Assembly (NCBI RefSeq): GCF_022637415.1
Contig: NZ_CP093340.1
Location: 496,001-560,000, forward strand
Origin: Luteimonas sp. S4-F44
GTDB taxonomy: Bacteria; Pseudomonadota; Gammaproteobacteria; Xanthomonadales; Xanthomonadaceae
Reading direction: 5' to 3'
Length of the DNA stretch: 64,000 nt
The position numbers were made by a program, and so were the translations under genes. Below the pieces are notes generated by a model, which saw only the letters and a program-made list of their open reading frames with translations, had not been told where the DNA came from and searched no databases. Every line of letters starts with the position of its first letter. Within the stretch, counting starts at the first letter, position 1. Positions 18,460-27,439 of the stretch are shown one piece after another.

Positions 18460-20649
18460 ATGAAAGCTTCCCGTGTCGTTTCCGGCTCACTGATCGCCCT
18501 GGCGCTGGCGGTGCCGTTGGCGCTGATGGCCAGGCCCGACGCCATCGCCGAGGTCCCGGTGACGCCGAACGTGGACCAGGTCGCGGCCTCCAAGCTCGTC
18601 TACGGGTTGCTGTCCGACAGCCGCTACGCCTACCGGCCGCGTCCGCTCGATGCCGGCATGTCGAGCGAGATCTTCGACCGCTACTTCGAGAACCTGGACC
18701 CGGGCAAGGTGTTCTTCACCCAGCAGGACATCACGCGCTTCGAGGCGCTGCGGCCGAAGATGGGCGCGGCGGTGCGCGACGGCGACATCGCCCCGGCGCT
18801 GGAGATCTTCACGCTGTTCAAGACCCGGGTCGCCGAGCGCACCGCGCAGGCGCGCAACCTGCTGTCGCAGGACATCTTCGACTTCAGCGGCCACGACCGC
18901 TGGGAATACGACCGCAAGGACGCCGCGTGGGCGGCCGACGGCGCCGAGCTCGACGCGCTGTGGCGGCAGTCGGTGCGCAACGACTGGCTGCGCCTGAAGC
19001 TGGCCGGCAAGCAGCCCGATGAGATCCGCAAGACGCTCGATCGGCGCTACCTCAACCAAGGGAACACGGTCGCAGCGTACAACGACGAGGACGCCTTCAG
19101 CAGCTTCCTCAATGCCTACACCGGCGTCATCGACCCGCACACCGACTATTTCAATCCGCGCGCCGCGCGCCTGTTCAACCAGAGCATGTCGCTGTCGCTC
19201 GAGGGCATCGGTGCGCAGCTGCAGAAGCAGGACGATGTGGTGGTGATCCGCGAGGTCATTGCCGGCGGCCCCGCGGCGCTGAGCAACCGCTTCAAGCCCG
19301 GCGATCGCATCGTCGGCGTCGGTCAGGGCACCAACGGGCCGATGGAGGATGTGATCGGTTGGCGCATCGACGACGTCGTCGAGAAGATCAAGGGCCCCAA
19401 GGACACGCAGGTGCGCCTGGATGTGATCCCCGCCGAGGCCACGCTCGACAGTGAGCCGGTGCGCATCACCCTCACCCGGGCTCGCGTGCGCCTGGAGGAA
19501 CAGGCCGCGAAGGCCGAGACGCTGACGTTGCCGGCAACCGAAGGCGGTGTCGACAAGCGCATCGGCGTGATCAAGCTGCCGGCGTTCTATCAGGACTTTG
19601 AAGGCCGCCGCAGCCGCAACGGCGAGTACGCCTCGGCGACGCGCGACGTGGCGCGGCTGCTCGAGCAGTTCAAGCAGGACAAGGTCGACGGCGTAGTGCT
19701 GGATCTGCGCAACAACGGCGGTGGATCGTTGAACGAAGCGGTCGAATTGACCGGCCTGTTCATCGACCAGGGTCCGGTGGTGCAGGTGCGCGAATCGGGC
19801 GGCCGCGTCGGCGTGCAGGCTGATCGTGAGCCAGGCGTCGCCTGGGACGGTCCGCTGGCCGTGCTGATCAACCGCGGTTCGGCCTCGGCCTCGGAAATCG
19901 TTGCCGGCGCCATCCAGGACTACGGGCGTGGCCTGATCATCGGCGAGACCACTTTCGGCAAGGGCACGGTGCAGAACCTGGTCGATCTCGACCGGTGGCC
20001 GGCCAACGAGAACAAGCGCTACGGTCAAGTCAAGCTGACGATCGCGCAGTTCTTCCTGCCCGGCGGCAGCAGCACGCAGAACAAGGGCGTCGAGCCGGAC
20101 ATCCACTTCCCGGTGACGGTGGATGCCACCGAGTTCGGCGAGAGCACCTACGACAACGCCCTGCCGTGGTCGCGCATCGCCGCTGTGCCGCACACCCAGT
20201 ACGGCAACTTCGGCGAATTGCTGCCGCAGCTCGAACAGCTCCACGACACCCGCGTCGCCACCGACAAGGAATTCCAGTGGTGGGCTGAGGACATCGCCGA
20301 GTTCCGTGCCGAGCGCGAAAAGAAGTGGGTGTCGCTCAACGAGGCCGAGCGGCGTGCCGAGCGCGACCGCCAGACCGCCAAGCGCGCGCAGCGCCAGGAA
20401 GAGCGCAAGGCGCTGGGCCTGGAGCTCGACCCGCTTGCCGAGGACTCGGACGACGATGGCCTGCAGGCGAGCGAGCGTGCGATCGCGCAGCAGACACGCC
20501 TGGAAAAGGCGGCCGAAGAGCGGCCCGATCCGTTGCTGCGCGAAGCCTCGGCGATCCTGGCCGACGCCGTGCGCCTGCTCAACAACGACCGCAAGCTCTC
20601 GGCCTCGGTGCTGCCTGAGTCGACCGGCCCCGGCCGCTGGGCACGCTGA
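18460..20649 (+). CDS. prc: Tail-specific protease Prc (carboxy-terminal processing peptidase, S41A)
   Basis: 729-residue periplasmic protease that degrades proteins with nonpolar C-termini and, in other bacteria, controls the cell-wall hydrolase MepS. It has a signal peptide (GSLIALALAVPLALMA), an N-terminal Prc domain, a PDZ domain (~240-330), and the S41 core with NRGSASASEIVAG (Ser nucleophile) and GETTFGKGTVQ (Lys base). A C-terminal charged, coiled-coil-rich region of the DUF3340 type (~560-700) follows. I prefer ATG 18460 (AGGA upstream); ATG 18427 is possible. A terminator follows 24 bases after the stop. Confidence 0.95.
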   Translation: MKASRVVSGSLIALALAVPLALMARPDAIAEVPVTPNVDQVAASKLVYGLLSDSRYAYRPRPLDAGMSSEIFDRYFENLDPGKVFFTQQDITRFEALRPKMGAAVRDGDIAPALEIFTLFKTRVAERTAQARNLLSQDIFDFSGHDRWEYDRKDAAWAADGAELDALWRQSVRNDWLRLKLAGKQPDEIRKTLDRRYLNQGNTVAAYNDEDAFSSFLNAYTGVIDPHTDYFNPRAARLFNQSMSLSLEGIGAQLQKQDDVVVIREVIAGGPAALSNRFKPGDRIVGVGQGTNGPMEDVIGWRIDDVVEKIKGPKDTQVRLDVIPAEATLDSEPVRITLTRARVRLEEQAAKAETLTLPATEGGVDKRIGVIKLPAFYQDFEGRRSRNGEYASATRDVARLLEQFKQDKVDGVVLDLRNNGGGSLNEAVELTGLFIDQGPVVQVRESGGRVGVQADREPGVAWDGPLAVLINRGSASASEIVAGAIQDYGRGLIIGETTFGKGTVQNLVDLDRWPANENKRYGQVKLTIAQFFLPGGSSTQNKGVEPDIHFPVTVDATEFGESTYDNALPWSRIAAVPHTQYGNFGELLPQLEQLHDTRVATDKEFQWWAEDIAEFRAEREKKWVSLNEAERRAERDRQTAKRAQRQEERKALGLELDPLAEDSDDDGLQASERAIAQQTRLEKAAEERPDPLLREASAILADAVRLLNNDRKLSASVLPESTGPGRWAR

Positions 20650-20672
20650 GTTCCGGTTACAGTCGTGCCAGG

Positions 20673-20708
20673 AAAGCCGCCGCGCCTTGTCGCGGCGGCT
20701 TTCGTTTT
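20673..20708 (+). terminator. Intrinsic terminator after prc
   Basis: A 12-bp perfect stem AAAGCCGCCGCG (20673-20684) / CGCGGCGGCTTT (20691-20702) with a CCTTGT loop, followed by TCGTTTT. Strong rho-independent terminator. Confidence 0.88.
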
Positions 20709-20936
20709 GGCGCTTGTGAGGAGGGGCGCTCGCCCGCGCGACACGGCACCGCGATCAGGCGGATACCTGACGCTGCCGTTGCCGCGTGGGGGCGTTCAGG
20801 GCGCGGGCGCCACCGGCGCGCGCAGGGCGTGGATGGCACGCCGTGCAACACCGCCATTCCAGCCATGCAACGTGCGCCCGGCGTAGAATCTGCGGCCCGC
20901 TGATGCGGGTCTGCCCCCCTTCTCGGAACTGCCCCC

Positions 20937-21860
20937 ATGAGCAACGCGTCCGGTGCGCGTCCGGCGTCGATATTGGCCATCGGCCTGGCGTTGACGGCTG
21001 TCTATGTGGTCTGGGGCTCGACCTATCTGGCAATCCGTTTCGCGCTTGAGGGCGGCTATCCGCCGCTGCTGATGGCCGGCTCGCGCTTCATCGCCGCCGG
21101 CGCGCTGATGTACGCGGTGTTGCGCCTGCGCGGCGTGCCGGCGCCCACGCGCGCCCAGTGGCCGAACGTGATCGCGATGGGCGTACTGCTGTTGGGTCTG
21201 GGCAACGGCATGGTCTGCATTGCCGAGCAGAGCGTGTCGTCGGGCATGGCTGCGGTTGCGGTGGCGTCGGTCCCGATCTGGGTGGCGCTGTTTTCGGTCA
21301 TGCGCGGCGAGCGGCCCGGCCCGATCGAATGGGCGGGCCTGGCGATCGGCTTCGTCGGCGTGCTGTGGCTCAACGCCGGTAGTTCGTTGACCTCGACGCC
21401 CGCCGGCCTGGTCGCGCTGCTGATCGCGCCGCTGGCCTGGGCCTTCGGGTCTGTCTGGAGCCGCGGCCGCGACCTGCCGTCGCCGTTCATGGCCGCCGCC
21501 GCGCAGATGCTCGCCGGTGGCGTGCTGATCCTCGCCGCCGGGCTGCTGCTGGGGGAGCGGCTGGACGTGCCGCCCACGCCCAAGGGGCATCTCGCGCTCG
21601 CCTACCTGGCGTCGTTCGGCTCGATTGTCGGTTTCACCGCCTACGTGTGGTTGCTGCACAACGTGCGCCCGACGCTGGCCAGCAGCTACGCCTACGTCAA
21701 TCCGGCGATCGCCGTGGTGCTGGGTGCCTGGCTGGCCGCCGAGCGGTTTACCGCGCACGACCTGGGCGCGATGGCAGTGATCCTGGCGGCGGTCGTGGCG
21801 ATCACGCTGGGCCGTGCGCGCAAGGCGCCTGCACCGGTCGCCGCAGGAGACGAGGCATGA
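20937..21860 (+). CDS. yedA: EamA-family drug/metabolite exporter (YedA-like)
   Basis: 307-residue inner-membrane transporter with ten hydrophobic segments in two EamA repeats. The opening VYVVWGSTYLAIRFAL and the SGMAAVAVASVPIWVALFS segment are characteristic of the YedA/RhaT-like branch, which exports amino acids or metabolites. Its TGA overlaps the ATG of the next EamA gene (ATGA), so the two exporters form a coupled pair. The substrate is unknown. Confidence 0.9.
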   Translation: MSNASGARPASILAIGLALTAVYVVWGSTYLAIRFALEGGYPPLLMAGSRFIAAGALMYAVLRLRGVPAPTRAQWPNVIAMGVLLLGLGNGMVCIAEQSVSSGMAAVAVASVPIWVALFSVMRGERPGPIEWAGLAIGFVGVLWLNAGSSLTSTPAGLVALLIAPLAWAFGSVWSRGRDLPSPFMAAAAQMLAGGVLILAAGLLLGERLDVPPTPKGHLALAYLASFGSIVGFTAYVWLLHNVRPTLASSYAYVNPAIAVVLGAWLAAERFTAHDLGAMAVILAAVVAITLGRARKAPAPVAAGDEA

Positions 21861-22768
21861 ACGACGCCGTGCAGGCCCGTCGCGGCACCTGGATCGCCGC
21901 CGCGGCCTTCGTGATGTGGGGACTGATGCCGATGTACTGGCATCTGCTGCGCGAGGTGCCGTCGTTGCAGATCGTGCTGCACCGGGCGATCTGGTGCGCG
22001 ATCCTCGTGGCCGCGTGGCTGACGCTGCGCCATGGACGCGGTTGGCTGCGCGAGACCATCGCCCAGCCGCGCTTGGCCGGCATGCTGGCGATGTCGGGTG
22101 TGTTGATCGCCGGCAACTGGAGCCTGTACGTGTGGGCGGTCAACAGCGGCCACGTGGTCGAGGCGAGCCTGGGCTACTTCATCAACCCGTTGCTCAACGT
22201 GGTCATCGGCGTGCTGTTCTTGCGCGAGCGGTTGTCGCCGCCGCAGTGGATCGCCGTGGTGCTGGCGGCTTGCGGTGTGCTGTGGCTGACCTTCAACTAC
22301 GGCAGCTTCCCGTGGATCGCGCTGTGTCTGGCGGGCTCGTTCGCGCTGTACGGCCTGATCCGCAAGTTCGCGGCGGTCGAGGCGGTCAAGGGCCTGGGGG
22401 TGGAGAACCTGTTCGTGTTCGGGCCGGCGCTGGTCGCGCTGGCCTGGCTGGAACTGCGCGGCGGTGGCGGTTTCTTCTCGCTGCGCTGGGGCGGGGTCAC
22501 CGACGTGCTGCTGGTGATGGGTGGCGCGCTGACCGCGATTCCACTGATCTGCTTCGCCTATGCGGTGCGGCGCGTACCGCTGACGGTGGTCGGGCTGATG
22601 CAGTACATCGGCCCGACGCTGCAACTGCTGCTGGGCGTGTTCTTCTTCGGCGAACCGTTCGGCACCGATCGCGCCGCCGGGTTCGCCTTCATCTGGGCCG
22701 GACTTGCGGTCTTCGCGGTCGACGGCTACCTGCAGGCACGTCGGCGCATCGTCGCGCAACAGGCCTGA
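21857..22768 (+). CDS. rarD: RarD family EamA transporter
   Basis: 303-residue ten-segment permease of the RarD branch of the drug/metabolite transporter superfamily. Diagnostic stretches are FVMWGLMPMYWHLL (first helix), NWSLYVWAVNSGHVVEASLG and YINP-type FINPLLNVVIGVLFLRERL in the middle, and VGLMQYIGPTLQLLLGV near the end. It is coupled to yedA by a 4-base overlap. RarD homologues were linked to chloramphenicol sensitivity, but the natural substrate is not known. The stop lies 9 bases from the convergent hydrolase stop. Confidence 0.92.
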   Translation: MNDAVQARRGTWIAAAAFVMWGLMPMYWHLLREVPSLQIVLHRAIWCAILVAAWLTLRHGRGWLRETIAQPRLAGMLAMSGVLIAGNWSLYVWAVNSGHVVEASLGYFINPLLNVVIGVLFLRERLSPPQWIAVVLAACGVLWLTFNYGSFPWIALCLAGSFALYGLIRKFAAVEAVKGLGVENLFVFGPALVALAWLELRGGGGFFSLRWGGVTDVLLVMGGALTAIPLICFAYAVRRVPLTVVGLMQYIGPTLQLLLGVFFFGEPFGTDRAAGFAFIWAGLAVFAVDGYLQARRRIVAQQA

Positions 22769-22777
22769 GCACGGGCA

Positions 22778-23866
22778 TCAAACCCTGGCCCGCGCGGTGC
22801 GCGCGTTGGCGGGGCGCGCGTTGGCAGGGCACGCCGGCGCATCGAACCAGTCGACGACCGTCGGCAACAGCAGGTCGAGCCGCATCGGCAGGCTGAGGTG
22901 GTCCTCGCCGGCCAGTTCCAGATAGCGCGCCCGCGGCGCGGCGGCCGCCAGCGCGCGGCCCTGCGCGACCGGCACGTGCTGATCGGCGCGACCGTGAACC
23001 AGCAGCACGCAGCCCGGCACGCGGGCGAGCGCCGCGCCGACGTCGACCTCGTCCAGCGGCAGGTCCAACCTGGCGCCGGCCTGCGCGATCGCCGTGTCCA
23101 ACGTCGCCGCATCGATCCGCCAGCGCAGCCAGTGTCGTGTGAGCCGCGTCTGCCAGTCCCCGGTGTCGTCGGCGAGCATGTGCGGCACCATCGCGCGGAT
23201 CGCGCCGCCGGCGTTGTCGAACGACGCCAAGGCCACGACGCGATGTGCCGCCAGGCTTGGATCGGCCGCGGCGAACAGCGCCGTCGCTGCGCCATAGGAC
23301 ACGCCGAACAGCGACAGCGGTCCGACCACCTCGCCGCTCGCGCGCAAGGCGGCGACCGCATCGACGACATCGGCCGCCTCGCGCGTGCCGTAGCCCGACG
23401 GCGCGGCGCCGGAGCGACCGTGGTTGCGCAGGTCCAGCGTGATCGTGCGGTAGCCGGCCTGCGCCAGCGCCAGCGACCAGGGCAGCAGCGAGCCACCGTC
23501 CATCATCCAGCCATGCAGCAGCACCACCGTGCCGCGCGTGGCGGCGCCGGTCGCGACCGGCGGTTGGAAGTCCAGGTGCACATCCAGGGGCGCGCCTTCG
23601 CCCGGCGGGCGTGTCCAGGCGTAGTCCATCCGGTAGTCGCCCGGATCGAGCGCGCGCCAGAACAGCGCCACGCCCGAGGTGGTGGTCACGTAGCCGCTGC
23701 GGTGCGGAAGTCGTGCGTAAGCGGCCTCCAGGCGCGCCTGCGGCAGCAGCGGCGAGGCGCCGTCGGGGGTGACCAGATGGGCGGCGAGCGATGCCGCCAG
23801 ACCCGGCCACGACGAGAACCCGGCGACCAGCAAGCAGGCGAGCAGCAGGGTAGCGAGGCGGAGCAT
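22778..23866 (-). CDS. Secreted/periplasmic alpha/beta-hydrolase
   Basis: 362-residue alpha/beta hydrolase with an N-terminal signal or anchor (MLRLATLLLACLLVAGF). Catalytic features: oxyanion motif VVLLHGWMMDGG, nucleophile elbow GVSYG, acid in VHGRADQHVP, and His in AGEDHLSLP. An RNHGRSG segment follows the second strand, as in esterases and haloalkane-type hydrolases. ATG 23866 is chosen because it places the signal peptide at the N-terminus; a further in-frame extension of ~130 codons upstream is low-complexity and not credible. Substrate unknown. Monocistronic, convergent with rarD. Confidence 0.85.
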   Translation of the reverse strand: MLRLATLLLACLLVAGFSSWPGLAASLAAHLVTPDGASPLLPQARLEAAYARLPHRSGYVTTTSGVALFWRALDPGDYRMDYAWTRPPGEGAPLDVHLDFQPPVATGAATRGTVVLLHGWMMDGGSLLPWSLALAQAGYRTITLDLRNHGRSGAAPSGYGTREAADVVDAVAALRASGEVVGPLSLFGVSYGAATALFAAADPSLAAHRVVALASFDNAGGAIRAMVPHMLADDTGDWQTRLTRHWLRWRIDAATLDTAIAQAGARLDLPLDEVDVGAALARVPGCVLLVHGRADQHVPVAQGRALAAAAPRARYLELAGEDHLSLPMRLDLLLPTVVDWFDAPACPANARPANARTARARV

Positions 23867-24015
23867 CGGACGGCCGGATCGACAACGGCCGCGCAGACTA
23901 GCGAACCGGTCGCCGGCACCGCTATCGCAATCCGATGACAACGGCATGACAGACGGTGCGCGTTCAGCGCATCGATCCGGGGGCCCCGAGGCGTGAGCTC
24001 TGACACAGTGACGCG

Positions 24016-24399
24016 ATGTCCAGTGCCGAAGCGAATGCAGTCGTGGGCCCTGCCGCAGTTCAGCGCAGTACGGCCGGCCAGGCTGTCGTCGTGCTCGCCG
24101 CCGGTGGCAGCACGCGGCTGGGTTTTCCCAAGCAACTGCTGCGTCGTGCAGGCGAGCCGCTGGTCTCCCGTGCGGTCCGGCTCGCGGCGGACACCGCGCC
24201 CGATCGGCTGGTGGTGCTGCTGGGCGGGTATCGCGATGCGGTCGCCGCCGCCCTGACGTCCGCACCCGGCGAGCGCTCGCGGCGCTGCCGCAAGCCGCGT
24301 TGTTACGACTGGAGGCAGCCGACGTTGCAGCGCGATCTCGACACGCCCGACGATGTCCGGCAGGCGCAGGCCGACGGCCTGCTGGACCACGACCGCTGA
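24016..24399 (+). pseudogene. Truncated MobA/MocA-like nucleotidyltransferase
   Basis: The frame encodes the N-terminal third of a MobA-like NTP transferase, with the nucleotide loop VVLAAGGSTRLGFPKQLLRR and a following LVVLLGGYRDAVAAAL strand-helix. It then jumps to the family's C-terminal motif RDLDTPDDVRQAQ. The middle ~80-90 residues, including the metal-binding and catalytic region of normal ~200-residue members, are absent. The junction peptide is unlike the family. In another frame the same bases read ALPQAALLRLEAADV, which looks more like the missing context, so both a deletion and a frameshift are likely. No ribosome binding site is evident. Full-length relatives make molybdopterin cytosine dinucleotide. 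Confidence 0.6.
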
Positions 24400-24424
24400 G
24401 TGCGCCCCGTCGCGCGATGTCGTG

Positions 24425-24730
24425 TTAGCGCGTCGCCACCAGCCAGGCGACGACGGCGCTGCCGACGATCGCCATCGCGATCGCGGCCTGACGCCAGCGC
24501 GCCGCGCGTCGGCGGTAGCGCGCGACGCGCTCGGTGTTGAGCGCATTCGCGCGCTCGATCCACGGCGCGGTCTCGCGTTCGGCGCGGGCGTAGATGGCCT
24601 CGGCGCGGTCGGGGGCAGCCTCGGCCTGCAGCGCGGCGTCCTCGTAGCATTCGAACGCGCGGGCCTGCAGCGCCTGGATCTCGCGCTGCAGGTCGGCGTT
24701 CGACAGCGTGGCCGGGTCGCCGCCGCTCAT
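24425..24730 (-). CDS. Small coiled-coil membrane protein, last gene of export operon
   Basis: 101-residue protein with an N-terminal ~75-residue charged helical region (LSNADLQREIQALQARAFE and onward) and a single C-terminal membrane helix (AAIAMAIVGSAVVAWLV). No family recognised. Its ATG overlaps the stop of the upstream permease (ATGA), so it is translationally coupled to the MacB-like operon and may be an accessory subunit. Tail-anchored topology is inferred. It converges on the decayed nucleotidyltransferase. Confidence 0.75.
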   Translation of the reverse strand: MSGGDPATLSNADLQREIQALQARAFECYEDAALQAEAAPDRAEAIYARAERETAPWIERANALNTERVARYRRRAARWRQAAIAMAIVGSAVVAWLVATR

Positions 24731-26055
24731 CCGGCGCGCAGCGCGGTGGTCACCGGCAGTTGCGCCGCACGCACCGCCGGGAACAAGCCGCCGACAAAGC
24801 CGATCGCCAGCGCCCATTTCAGCCCGCCCCACAACAGCGTGGGCGTGACCCGGAACTCGAACGTCGTCTGGCCGACGCCGCCGGCAAGCGTCGATGCGCC
24901 GTAGCCATCGAACAACAGCCAGGCGATCGCGCCGCCGAGCAGTCCGCCCAGCAGCGCCAGCAGCATCGTTTCGAGCATGACCGCGACCACGACCGGCAGG
25001 CCGCGGAAGCCGATCGCGCGCAGGGTCGCGATCTCGCGCGCCCGCGCCGCGACCGTGGCGAACATCGTGTTGAGCGCGCCGAACACCGCGCCGACCGCCA
25101 TGATCGAGCCCACCACGATGCCGATGACGCGCAGCACTTTGGACATGCCCTCCGACTGCTTGGCGAAGTAGTCCAGCGTGGTGCTGACCTCGACCTGGGT
25201 GCGCGGATCGGCGTCGAGGCCGGCCTTGAAGGCGGCGAAGGCGCCCGGATCGGTCAGTCGCGCGGTGATCGACGCACGCGTCGAACCGCGGCGGTAGGTG
25301 GTGGCGACGACCTCGGCATCGGCCCAGATCTCCGAGTCGGTGGCATCGCCCGCCTCAAACGCACCGACCACCTGCCAGGTGTCGCTGCCCAGTCGGACCG
25401 GCTGCCCCGGATCGAGCCCGGCGAACTGCTTGCGTGCGCCTTTGCCGACCACCAGTTCGCGCTTGCCGGTCTCGAACATCCGACCCTCGACGATCCGCAG
25501 TTTCGGCCGTACCTGGAAGGCCATGTCGCCGACGCCGCGGACCTGCACGCTGCCGTCCTCGCCGGGTGCGCCGCCGCGCAGCGGCAGCGTTGCGGCGACG
25601 ACGAGCTCGGGCGAGGCCAGCGGACGACCGTCGGCGCTGCGGGCGATCTGCGGCGCCTGCACGACCGTGCTGATCGTCGCGCGGTCGAGGGTGGACATCA
25701 CCTCGGCGACCGAGCCGCCGCGCAGCACGATCGCACTCGTGGCGTCGCCGGTGCCGCCGACGGTCTGCCGGTAGCCCTCGGCCATCGACAGCAGCGCGAC
25801 CAGGACGGCGACCACGCCGGCGATCCCGATCACCACGACCGATGAAGCGCCCAGCCGCTGGCCGAGCGTGCTGATGCCGACCTGGCTGACCGACGCCGCC
25901 TGGCGCCCGCCGTGGCTGAGCATCATCCACAGCGCAACCGCAAGTGCGGCAGCCAGCAGCACGTACCACGGTGCCAGGATCCAGACGACGAGCGCGACGA
26001 GAAGGGCCGCGACCAGGCCGGCGTTCTGCAACAGGGTTTTGAGCAACGGATGCAT
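24727..26055 (-). CDS. ABC transporter permease (MacB/FtsX family), second permease
   Basis: 442-residue permease of the MacB_PCD-FtsX architecture. One or two hydrophobic segments lie at the N-terminus (~residues 7-55). A large periplasmic domain (~100-300) carries VVQAPQIARSADGRPLASPE and RVEGRMF-like IVEGRMFETGKRELVVG. Three C-terminal helices include EIATLRAIGFRGLPVVVAV, the typical FtsX coupling segment. ATG 26055 has GAGGAG just upstream. It pairs with the neighbouring permease and ATPase to form a heterodimeric mechanotransmission exporter. Cargo unknown. Confidence 0.9.
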   Translation of the reverse strand: MHPLLKTLLQNAGLVAALLVALVVWILAPWYVLLAAALAVALWMMLSHGGRQAASVSQVGISTLGQRLGASSVVVIGIAGVVAVLVALLSMAEGYRQTVGGTGDATSAIVLRGGSVAEVMSTLDRATISTVVQAPQIARSADGRPLASPELVVAATLPLRGGAPGEDGSVQVRGVGDMAFQVRPKLRIVEGRMFETGKRELVVGKGARKQFAGLDPGQPVRLGSDTWQVVGAFEAGDATDSEIWADAEVVATTYRRGSTRASITARLTDPGAFAAFKAGLDADPRTQVEVSTTLDYFAKQSEGMSKVLRVIGIVVGSIMAVGAVFGALNTMFATVAARAREIATLRAIGFRGLPVVVAVMLETMLLALLGGLLGGAIAWLLFDGYGASTLAGGVGQTTFEFRVTPTLLWGGLKWALAIGFVGGLFPAVRAAQLPVTTALRAG

Positions 26056-26065
26056 AGCGGTCTCC

Positions 26066-27232
26066 TCAGCGGCCCGCGAGGGCATCGACGATGTTCAGGC
26101 GCATCGCGCGCAGCGCCGGCAACGCACCGACGACCAGGCCGATCGCGGCCATCAGGCCCAGCCCCAGCAGCCAGCTGCGCCATTCGATCCCCGGCAGGCG
26201 GATCATGTCGCCGGCCACGAGGTTGAGCACCGCACTGGCCGCCGCCGCCAGGCCCAGGCCGAGCACGCCGCCGAAGACCACCAGCACCATCGATTCGGCC
26301 AGCACCAGCATCAGCACGCTGGGGCTGGAAAAGCCGATGGTCTTGAGCACCGCCAGTTCCGAGGTGCGTTCGCGCACCGCCTGCGCCATCGTGTTGCCGG
26401 TCAGCAACAACAGGGTGAAGAACACCGCCCCCATGATCGCGCTGACGATCATGCCGATGTCGGCCATCTGCTTGAGCTGGAAGGCGATCGCCGCGCCTTC
26501 GGTCATCGTGCGGGTCTCGTGGGGCGAGTTGGCCGACAGCGCATCGATTGCCTTGGCCGCGCGATCGGCGCGGCGCACGTCCGACACCCGGCTGACGTAC
26601 CAGCCCACCTCGTTGTCCACGTACGGCGTGGACTCGGCGTAGTAGTCGTAGTGCATCAGCAGCATCTGGTCGTTGAAGCCGCCCTGCTTGCCAGCACGGT
26701 TGCGCAGCACGCCGACGATGTCGAACGACCAGTTCATCGAGCCATCGCTGTTGGGGAAGATCGACGACTGCAGTGGGATGCGGTCGCCGACTTCCCAGTC
26801 GAAGCGTTGCATCAGCTTCTCGCCGACCAGGATGCCGGTGCGCGTGCTCGCGAACGCATCGCGTTCGGCCTGCGAGACCTCGATCTCAGGGTACAGGTCG
26901 AGGTAGTTGGGCGCGACCGCGAAGCTGAAAATCTGGTTGCGCGGCCCCTGGTAGGTGCCGCCGAACCAGCTGGCGTAGGTGACCGCCTCGATGTTGTCGA
27001 CCAGTTCGATGCGTTTGCCCAGTGCCTTGGGCAGCGTCTCGATGAACGACAGCCGCGACGTTGTCTGCAGCCGCTGCGCGCCGTCGGCGTTCTTGCCGAG
27101 CTGCGCGAACGCCACCCGGATGCCGTCGAGCAGGCCGAACAGCAGGAAGGCGGCGACGATCGACGCCACGGTGAGTGCGGTGCGGGTCTTGCGGCGCATC
27201 AGCGCGGCCCAGACCAGATGCAGGTATTTCAT
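26066..27232 (-). CDS. ABC transporter permease (MacB/FtsX family), first permease
   Basis: 388-residue permease with an N-terminal membrane segment after MRRKTRTALTVASIVAAF, a periplasmic domain of ~210 residues, and three C-terminal helices with the FtsX motif ELAVLKTIGFSSPSVLMLVL. It starts with MKYLHLVWAALMRRK, typical of two-permease systems of this class. Eleven bases separate its stop from the next permease ATG. Upstream, a 207-base gap with paired palindromic repeats separates it from the ATPase gene. Confidence 0.9.
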   Translation of the reverse strand: MKYLHLVWAALMRRKTRTALTVASIVAAFLLFGLLDGIRVAFAQLGKNADGAQRLQTTSRLSFIETLPKALGKRIELVDNIEAVTYASWFGGTYQGPRNQIFSFAVAPNYLDLYPEIEVSQAERDAFASTRTGILVGEKLMQRFDWEVGDRIPLQSSIFPNSDGSMNWSFDIVGVLRNRAGKQGGFNDQMLLMHYDYYAESTPYVDNEVGWYVSRVSDVRRADRAAKAIDALSANSPHETRTMTEGAAIAFQLKQMADIGMIVSAIMGAVFFTLLLLTGNTMAQAVRERTSELAVLKTIGFSSPSVLMLVLAESMVLVVFGGVLGLGLAAAASAVLNLVAGDMIRLPGIEWRSWLLGLGLMAAIGLVVGALPALRAMRLNIVDALAGR

Positions 27233-27288
27233 GGGATGTCCTGCCGGTGGAGTTCAGGAATTCGGTGTCGCAGCGAGTCGGCGCTTCC

Positions 27289-27431
27289 CCTTCCCCCGCA
27301 TGCGGGGGAAGGCCGGGATGGGGGCGAGGCATCGGATTGCGGAGAAGTGCGTCCCGCACGATGCGTGCGCGTGTTCTTCGTCGAACTGATCGTTTGCCCC
27401 CACCCAACCCTCCCCCGCACGCGGGGGAGGG
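27289..27431. repeat. Inverted pair of REP-like palindromes (REPIN-like element)
   Basis: Two palindromes lie in the gap between the permease and ATPase genes. The first, 27289-27312, is a perfect 24-bp palindrome centred on CCCCCGCATGCGGGGG. The second, 27408-27431, has stem CCCTCCCCCGC / GCGGGGGAGGG. Their flanks match in inverted orientation: CCCCCATCCCGGCC on the reverse of the first against CCCCCACCCAA before the second. Two related palindromes as an inverted pair ~95 bases apart match the layout of REP doublets mobilised by RAYT transposases. No transposase is present in the window. As stem-loops within an operon they could attenuate or stabilise the mRNA. Confidence 0.75.
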
Positions 27432-27439
27432 CTTTCAGA

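Noticed and set aside
23867..24265. N-terminal extension of the alpha/beta-hydrolase frame
   Set aside because: The extra ~130 residues are low-complexity, run over the decayed nucleotidyltransferase, and would bury the signal peptide.
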